Positions 59,847 through 64,000 of a DNA stretch of 64,000 nt are shown here, one piece after another. Below the pieces are notes generated by a model, which saw nothing but the letters and a program-made list of their open reading frames with translations, had not been told where the DNA came from and did no database searches. The position numbers and the translations under genes are program-made. The stretch comes from Polaribacter sp. SA4-12. GTDB taxonomy: Bacteria; Bacteroidota; Bacteroidia; Flavobacteriales; Flavobacteriaceae. The DNA lies in assembly GCF_002163675.1 (NCBI RefSeq), contig NZ_CP019334.1, positions 630,001 to 694,000 of the forward strand. The letters are read 5' to 3'. The first letter of the stretch is position 1, and the number at the start of each line of letters is the position of its first letter.

Positions 59847-60389
59847 TTATTTTCCTTTAAAAATTGCGCTAAACTGTTCTAAATTAACATTGTCGCCATC
59901 AATTTTCACATTGTTCATCATTTCTATAATCTTTGCCGGATTCATATTATCGCCTAACAATCTTGCAACTCCTACTCCTGCTTCTTTACCATAACCAAAA
60001 GCAATTACTTCATCTATAGAATCTGTATCTCCTGTATAATACAAGTTAACATGCATTCCTTTTGCTTTCATAGACATTAAAGATTTATACTCTTTATTAT
60101 CTTTAAAAAGTTCTTTTAATGTTGCTTTTTCTACTTCATACGCTGCTTCATTTCCTTTAATTGGCAATGCAACTACATTTACTTTACGAATGCTTTTTAA
60201 AGTAGCTTTTACATCTGCTGAAACATCATCAGACTTTAATTGTAAAAAGCTTGTGGGAATATCAACTGAAATAAATCCAGTTTTTTCTTGACTTTCTACT
60301 AAATATCCTTGTAACGATTTTTCATTTTTACATGAAGTAATCATCAATACAAGCAATAAAAGAGAAAGTATTTTAGTTATATTTTTCAT
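59847..60389 (-). CDS. DUF4252 lipoprotein (second)
   Basis: A 180-residue lipoprotein (MKNITKILSLLLLVLMITSC). It contains FISVDIPTSFLQLKSDDVSA, VATLKSIRKVNVVALPI-type beta sequence, KEYKSLMSMKAKGMHVNLYY and NNVKIDGDNVNLEQFSAIFK. This is the DUF4252 pattern typical of small envelope proteins encoded with an ECF sigma factor in Bacteroidota. It shares the family with the gene 65 bases upstream, from which it is separated by a hairpin with a T-run that may reduce its expression. Function unknown. Confidence 0.82.
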   Translation of the reverse strand: MKNITKILSLLLLVLMITSCKNEKSLQGYLVESQEKTGFISVDIPTSFLQLKSDDVSADVKATLKSIRKVNVVALPIKGNEAAYEVEKATLKELFKDNKEYKSLMSMKAKGMHVNLYYTGDTDSIDEVIAFGYGKEAGVGVARLLGDNMNPAKIIEMMNNVKIDGDNVNLEQFSAIFKGK

Positions 60390-60415
60390 TATTTTTTAGT
60401 TTTAGTTGATAAAAT

Positions 60416-60445
60416 AAAAGTCGGATTTATAAAACCCGACTTTTA
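60416..60445 (-). terminator. Hairpin between the two DUF4252 genes
   Basis: AAAAGTCGGATTT and AAACCCGACTTTT form a 12-bp stem with one A-C mismatch and a short loop. T-runs on both sides make it a possible intra-operon attenuator on the minus strand. Confidence 0.7.
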
Positions 60446-60454
60446 CATCTTTGT

Positions 60455-60970
60455 TTACTTCTCGTTCCCGCTAGTGAACGTATCTGCTAATTCAGACATT
60501 TTATTAATGTCTATACTACCTGTTAAAGACACAACTACTGCTTCAGAATTACCTTTAGTTTTTTTGTCAAGTCCTTTTATAAACATTAGCACTTCACTCA
60601 CAAAATCTTTATTCTTTGTAGATTTTACATAGATTTTAATACGAGATCCATCTTCTTTAATTCGCATTAACTGCGTTAAGTTCTGTTTCTTAATTGCTGA
60701 TTGAACCATTGCATCCATTTTATCTGCAATGCCAGCATCATTAGTAGAAAACATTTTAAACTCTTTTAAATCTTGAATCATCTGAAAGACTTTCATTCCT
60801 TCATTATCATCTATTTTAATGTTTTTGAATTTAGATATTAATTCGAAAGCATCTTTGGTAACTACTACCATATCTACTCCGTCCATATCTTCTAAAGTGT
60901 CAAAAAATGACTGTGCGCTTGTTACCATTGGTGCAACGACTAACGCTATTAATATTGCTATTTTTTTCAT
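60455..60970 (-). CDS. DUF4252 protein (first)
   Basis: A 171-residue exported protein with a signal peptide (MKKIAILIALVVAPMVTSAQ), without a lipobox. DUF4252 features are DGVDMVVVTKDAFELISKFK, EGMKVFQMIQDLKEFKMFST, RIKEDGSRIKIYVKSTKNKD and VVVSLTGSIDINKMSELAD. It is the gene after the anti-sigma-like gene and before the lipoprotein paralogue. Pairs of DUF4252 genes behind an ECF sigma factor are a recurrent flavobacterial arrangement, but no molecular function has been shown to my knowledge. Confidence 0.82.
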   Translation of the reverse strand: MKKIAILIALVVAPMVTSAQSFFDTLEDMDGVDMVVVTKDAFELISKFKNIKIDDNEGMKVFQMIQDLKEFKMFSTNDAGIADKMDAMVQSAIKKQNLTQLMRIKEDGSRIKIYVKSTKNKDFVSEVLMFIKGLDKKTKGNSEAVVVSLTGSIDINKMSELADTFTSGNEK

Positions 60971-61008
60971 AATTTCTGTGTTTACTTGGTTTTACTATTT
61001 TACTTGGT

Positions 61009-61431
61009 TTATTTTAATATTTTGTTTACTGTGTTTTCATAAATATGTAAGGTTGCTACTGCCTGTTCTCCTTTTTGAAGATTTGACGATAAAAGCCTTA
61101 AACCTTTACTAATTTGTGCAAATTGTTTTTCTGCTTGATATCTTTCATATTCATGTTTTCCAATAAATACGCTAAATAATAAGACTACTGACGCTGCTAC
61201 AGATAACCATTTAAAGTTTCTCTTTTTAGATTTCTTAGGTTCTAACTCAATTGGTTTTGTATAGGTTTCGTCTTTTGAAGCAGCAAAATAGTTAAACATG
61301 TATTCATACTCTTGCAAATGTGGCGCAACATTACCTCCTGTAAAATAGTTTCTTAAGGTTGTTTCCTCTTGCAAAGACGTTTCCGCGTTTTCGTATTTTT
61401 CTACTAATATTTCTATGTTAGCTAACTCCAT
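61009..61431 (-). CDS. Anti-sigma-factor-like single-pass membrane protein
   Basis: A 140-residue protein. Cytoplasmic residues 1-75 (IEILVEKYENAETSLQEETT, LRNYFTGGNVAPHLQEYEYM, FNYFAASKDE) look like the N-terminal helical part of Bacteroidota anti-sigma factors. A helix at ~80-97 (WLSVAASVVLLFSVFIG) and a short periplasmic tail follow. Its start overlaps the sigma factor gene by 14 bases, which supports translational coupling and a 1:1 partnership. I infer that it holds the sigma factor at the membrane. No zinc-binding HxxxCxxC motif is present. Confidence 0.8.
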   Translation of the reverse strand: MELANIEILVEKYENAETSLQEETTLRNYFTGGNVAPHLQEYEYMFNYFAASKDETYTKPIELEPKKSKKRNFKWLSVAASVVLLFSVFIGKHEYERYQAEKQFAQISKGLRLLSSNLQKGEQAVATLHIYENTVNKILK

Positions 61432-61927
61432 AGTTGTGTTTTTTAATTAATGCTTCTCTTATTGTTTTTCTTGCTCTAGACAAGGCTACTCTAACTGCAG
61501 TTGGTTTCATATCTACCATTTTGCATATTTCATCAAAATCATATTGTTCAACATCTCTTAATTGAATAATAATTTTTTGTTGTTCAGGTAAGTCTTTTAT
61601 CAACTCGTGTACTTGGTTTACACTGTCTCGATGTTCAATTTTCTTATCTAAACTAGTATCTTTTTCCTTATAATTACTGTGTACTAATGTTAAATTACTT
61701 GCCTGCTTCGATTTTAAACGATCATAACAATAGTTTTTAGTCATTGTCATTGCAAATGCTTCAACGTTTTTGTAATCAGCAATCTTTTCTCTGCTTTTCC
61801 ATAGTTTAAAGAGTAGTTCTTGCGTAGCATCTTCAGCTTCTTCTCTAGAAACTAAAAGTCTTTTTGCTAAACGAAAGACCTTATCTTTAAATGGTAAAAC
61901 AACTTTTAAAAAGTCTGACTGGTTCAT
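61418..61927 (-). CDS. ECF RNA polymerase sigma factor
   Basis: A 169-residue group 4 sigma factor. Region 2 covers ~8-75: PFKDKVFRLAKRLLVSREEA, EDATQELLFKLWKSREKIAD and YKNVEAFAMTMTKNYCYDRL. Region 4 covers ~105-160: VHELIKDLPEQQKIIIQLRD, VEQYDFDEICKMVDMKPTAV and RVALSRARKTIREALIKK. It should direct transcription of its own operon with the membrane anti-sigma-like protein and two DUF4252 genes. The upstream 165 bases separate it from a divergent S41 peptidase gene. Confidence 0.92.
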   Translation of the reverse strand: MNQSDFLKVVLPFKDKVFRLAKRLLVSREEAEDATQELLFKLWKSREKIADYKNVEAFAMTMTKNYCYDRLKSKQASNLTLVHSNYKEKDTSLDKKIEHRDSVNQVHELIKDLPEQQKIIIQLRDVEQYDFDEICKMVDMKPTAVRVALSRARKTIREALIKKHNYGVS

Positions 61928-62091
61928 TTGGTTTGGTTGATTTGTCTTGTAAACATCTCATAAATACAATGCTTTATAACAGGTTTACATAATTAAGACG
62001 AGGCACAATATATTTTGTTACAAGATATTTTAAAAATAATACTAATTCTCTTTATATTGCGTTAGTTTTACTATAAACACACTTATTTCTT

Positions 62092-63552
62092 TTGATGAAA
62101 AACTTCTTTAAAATTACTTGCTTTCTTTTTTCTGTACTGATTTTATCTAACTGTTCTAAGGAATACGAAGTTCCTGCTGATATTGTTGAACAAGATTTTG
62201 TTTGGAAAGGTTTAAACGCTTATTACTTGCATCAAGATCAAATTGCAGACTTAGCTGATACTCGTTTTAATTCTGATCAACAATTAAATGCCTATTTAAA
62301 TTCTTTTCCAGATTACAATTCTTTATTTACTAGTTTATTAATTTCTGGTGATGTAAAATCAACTTTAGTTGAAGATTATAATACAATTATAGAACCAGAA
62401 TTAAGAACTGGTTTTACAAATGGTTTAGAATTCGGAATTATTGCAGAAGAAAATGACCCAGATAATGTTTTAGGGTATGTAACTCATATTTTACCAAACT
62501 CTGATGCATCCAACAAAACGATAGAAAGAGGTCAATTTTTTCATGCAGTAAATGGTGTTCAATTAACGAGAACAAATTATGAAGATTTACTATTAAATGG
62601 TGACGCTACTTTCACGTTAGCAATGGCAGATTTTGATGGAACAACAGTTACTCCAAATACGATAACTGTCAGTTTAGAAAAACTGAACTATAATTATCCT
62701 GCTACTTTTTTAGAAAAAACCATTGCTGTAAATACGGATAATGTTGGTTATTTAATGTACAATAACGATCTTTCTATAAACTACATTAATGATTTAAATA
62801 ACACCTTCTTAAATTTTAAAAATCAATCCGTTAACGAATTGGTTTTAGATTTAAGATATAATATTAGTGGCGGAAGTTTTGCGAAAAATATTTCACAAAT
62901 TGCAAGTATGATTACTGGGCAGTTTCCTGATGAAGTATTGATAAAAGAACAATGGAATACAAAAGCACAAGCTTGGTTTCAGGTGAATCAACCAGATTCT
63001 TTAATTACAAAATTTCCAACAAAGTTGGATGCAACAACAAACATTAATAGTTTAAATTTAACGGATGTTTATATCATTTTAAATGGAGAAAACTACACTG
63101 GTTCTTCTGCAATTGAATTATTAATAAATAGTCTAAAACCTTATATTAATGTTCACGTTATTGGTAACACAACTGCAGGAAACAATACAGGTTCAATTAC
63201 TTTGTATAATTCTGAAGATTATGACTTTGAGTTTAGAAAAATGACACATACAATTGCTTTACAACCCATTGTGTTAAGTTTTTTAAATAAAGACGACCAA
63301 ACTTATGAAAACGGATTTACATCAAACTTAAGAACTTGTACAAATGAAGATGTATTAGATTTAGGCCTTTTAGGTGAAACCTCAGACCCAATTTTAAATA
63401 GCGTTTTAAATTATATATCAACAGGTACAGCAGTTTCTAACACAAATTGTAATCCTAATAATTTTGAGTATTTATATAACAGTATCAATGCTCAAAGAGA
63501 AATTGATAATGGTGTATTTATAAACCAAGATTTACCAAACACGAATAATTAA
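62092..63552 (+). CDS. S41-family peptidase, lipoprotein
   Basis: A 486-residue lipoprotein (MKNFFKITCFLFSVLILSNC after an extra Met). N-terminal helical module with WKGLNAYYLHQDQIADLADT, a PDZ-like part around 120-170 (GYVTHILPNSDASNKTIERG, FFHAVNGVQLTRTNYEDLL), and the S41 core (VGYLMYNNDLSINYINDLNN, ELVLDLRYNISGGSFAKNIS). The catalytic Ser is in NGENYTGSSAIELLINSLKP, followed by VIGNTTAGNNTGS. It is a C-terminal-processing-type protease of the envelope. A paralogue begins two bases after its stop. Confidence 0.88.
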   Translation: MMKNFFKITCFLFSVLILSNCSKEYEVPADIVEQDFVWKGLNAYYLHQDQIADLADTRFNSDQQLNAYLNSFPDYNSLFTSLLISGDVKSTLVEDYNTIIEPELRTGFTNGLEFGIIAEENDPDNVLGYVTHILPNSDASNKTIERGQFFHAVNGVQLTRTNYEDLLLNGDATFTLAMADFDGTTVTPNTITVSLEKLNYNYPATFLEKTIAVNTDNVGYLMYNNDLSINYINDLNNTFLNFKNQSVNELVLDLRYNISGGSFAKNISQIASMITGQFPDEVLIKEQWNTKAQAWFQVNQPDSLITKFPTKLDATTNINSLNLTDVYIILNGENYTGSSAIELLINSLKPYINVHVIGNTTAGNNTGSITLYNSEDYDFEFRKMTHTIALQPIVLSFLNKDDQTYENGFTSNLRTCTNEDVLDLGLLGETSDPILNSVLNYISTGTAVSNTNCNPNNFEYLYNSINAQREIDNGVFINQDLPNTNN

Positions 63553-63553
63553 T

Positions 63554-64000
63554 ATGAGAAAAATTATAAAGCTAAGTCTATTGTCTATTGTACTTTTTGT
63601 AGCTTCTTGTTCTAAAAGTGATGATAGTAGTATAGAACCTAATGTTACAGATGATATCAACTATTTTATATGGAAAGGAATGAACTCCTACTACTTTTGG
63701 CAAAAGGAGGTTCCTGATTTAGCTAACAATCGTTTTTCTGACTTTGATGATGTATATGCTCATTTTAGAGGATATTCTTCACCAGAAGACTCTTTTAATA
63801 GTTTAATTTATCAAGATGGAATTTCTGATCGTTTTTCTTGGATTGTTGATGATTATGTAGCTTTAGAAAATTCTTTTGAAGGAATTAACCAAAGTACAGG
63901 AATGGAATTTGGTTTAAAACGAAATAGTGATAGCAATACAAATGTTTTTGGCTACATAAGATATGTAATACCTAATACAGATGCAGCTTCTAAAGGAGTA
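63554..64000 (+). CDS. S41-family peptidase lipoprotein, N-terminal part
   Basis: 149 codons before the window end. Signal MRKIIKLSLLSIVLFVASC (lipobox VASC), then FIWKGMNSYYFWQKEVPDLA, with NNRFSDFDDVYAHFRGY following, SPEDSFNSLIYQDG-type linker, DRFSWIVDDYVALENSFEGI, and GMEFGLKRNSDSNTNVFGYI, entering a PDZ-like part (RYVIPNTDAASKGV). It matches the preceding S41 protein segment by segment, so the two are tandem paralogues in one operon. The catalytic region lies beyond the window. Confidence 0.82.
   Translation, partial: MRKIIKLSLLSIVLFVASCSKSDDSSIEPNVTDDINYFIWKGMNSYYFWQKEVPDLANNRFSDFDDVYAHFRGYSSPEDSFNSLIYQDGISDRFSWIVDDYVALENSFEGINQSTGMEFGLKRNSDSNTNVFGYIRYVIPNTDAASKGV

Noticed and set aside
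1..64000. tRNA or rRNA genes
   Set aside because: I saw no cloverleaf with a GGTTCGAATCC-type arm and no rRNA-like sequence on either strand, but a tRNA search program was not available.

Overview
The window is an AT-rich chromosomal segment from a marine-type member of the Flavobacteriaceae (Bacteroidota). This rests on type IX secretion sorting domains, flavobacterial lipoproteins, a TTTG-N19-TAnnTTTG promoter, a MoxR/DUF58 cluster with DUF4129 and DUF4350, and an ECF sigma/DUF4252 operon. I cannot name the genus.

Layout. 0-9 kb is an accessory zone: a truncated GH28-like glycosidase, then single or paired small genes (PD40 lipoprotein, beta-barrel protein, GloVer-repeat lipoprotein, small membrane proteins, a YwqK/MORN-type repeat protein), nearly all on the minus strand. 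They are separated by ~150 bp imperfect palindromes and decayed IS110 3' ends. 9.3-14.3 kb is a five-gene operon resembling a Lol-type system (LolA-like protein, two FtsX-type permeases, ATPase, beta-barrel protein), followed by a T9SS cargo protein. 16.1-19.3 kb is mostly repeat-derived DNA around one orphan lipoprotein. 19.3-23.6 kb holds glnK-amtB and an EF-G paralogue whose catalytic histidine is replaced. 23.7-31.6 kb is the RDD / SpoIIM / DUF4129 / DUF4350 / MoxR / DUF58 / DUF805 cluster, split by an IS110 element between MoxR and DUF58. 31.7-44.5 kb carries housekeeping and stress genes: an MFS exporter, a pseudouridine synthase, a fused 2-oxoacid dehydrogenase E1, an Lrp regulator, an M14 peptidase, an XRE regulator, a HipA-like/DUF3037 pair, HxlR/VOC and a hydrolase lipoprotein. 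44.5-48.3 kb is a tandem array of ~83 bp hairpin repeats around a GIY-YIG nuclease gene, invaded twice by the same IS110. 48.4-64 kb carries a B12-type radical SAM protein, a large YobI-type P-loop ATPase, a DTW protein, MtfA-like and YiiX-like enzymes, an M1 aminopeptidase, an ECF sigma operon and two tandem S41 peptidases (the second cut by the window end).

Main result. The three 1247 bp IS110 copies sit at the same position of the same intergenic hairpin family. The non-coding left end of each element folds on paper into two guide loops. The first carries TTTGTCATT and CGCAATG, which are the left half and the reverse complement of the right half of the insertion site TTGTCATTGCG. The second carries ACAGATCAT, identical to the element's right end, and AGGAT, the complement of its left end. 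This is the layout of an IS110 bridge RNA, read directly from the sequence, and it explains why the element has parasitised a repeat family that itself surrounds a GIY-YIG nuclease gene.
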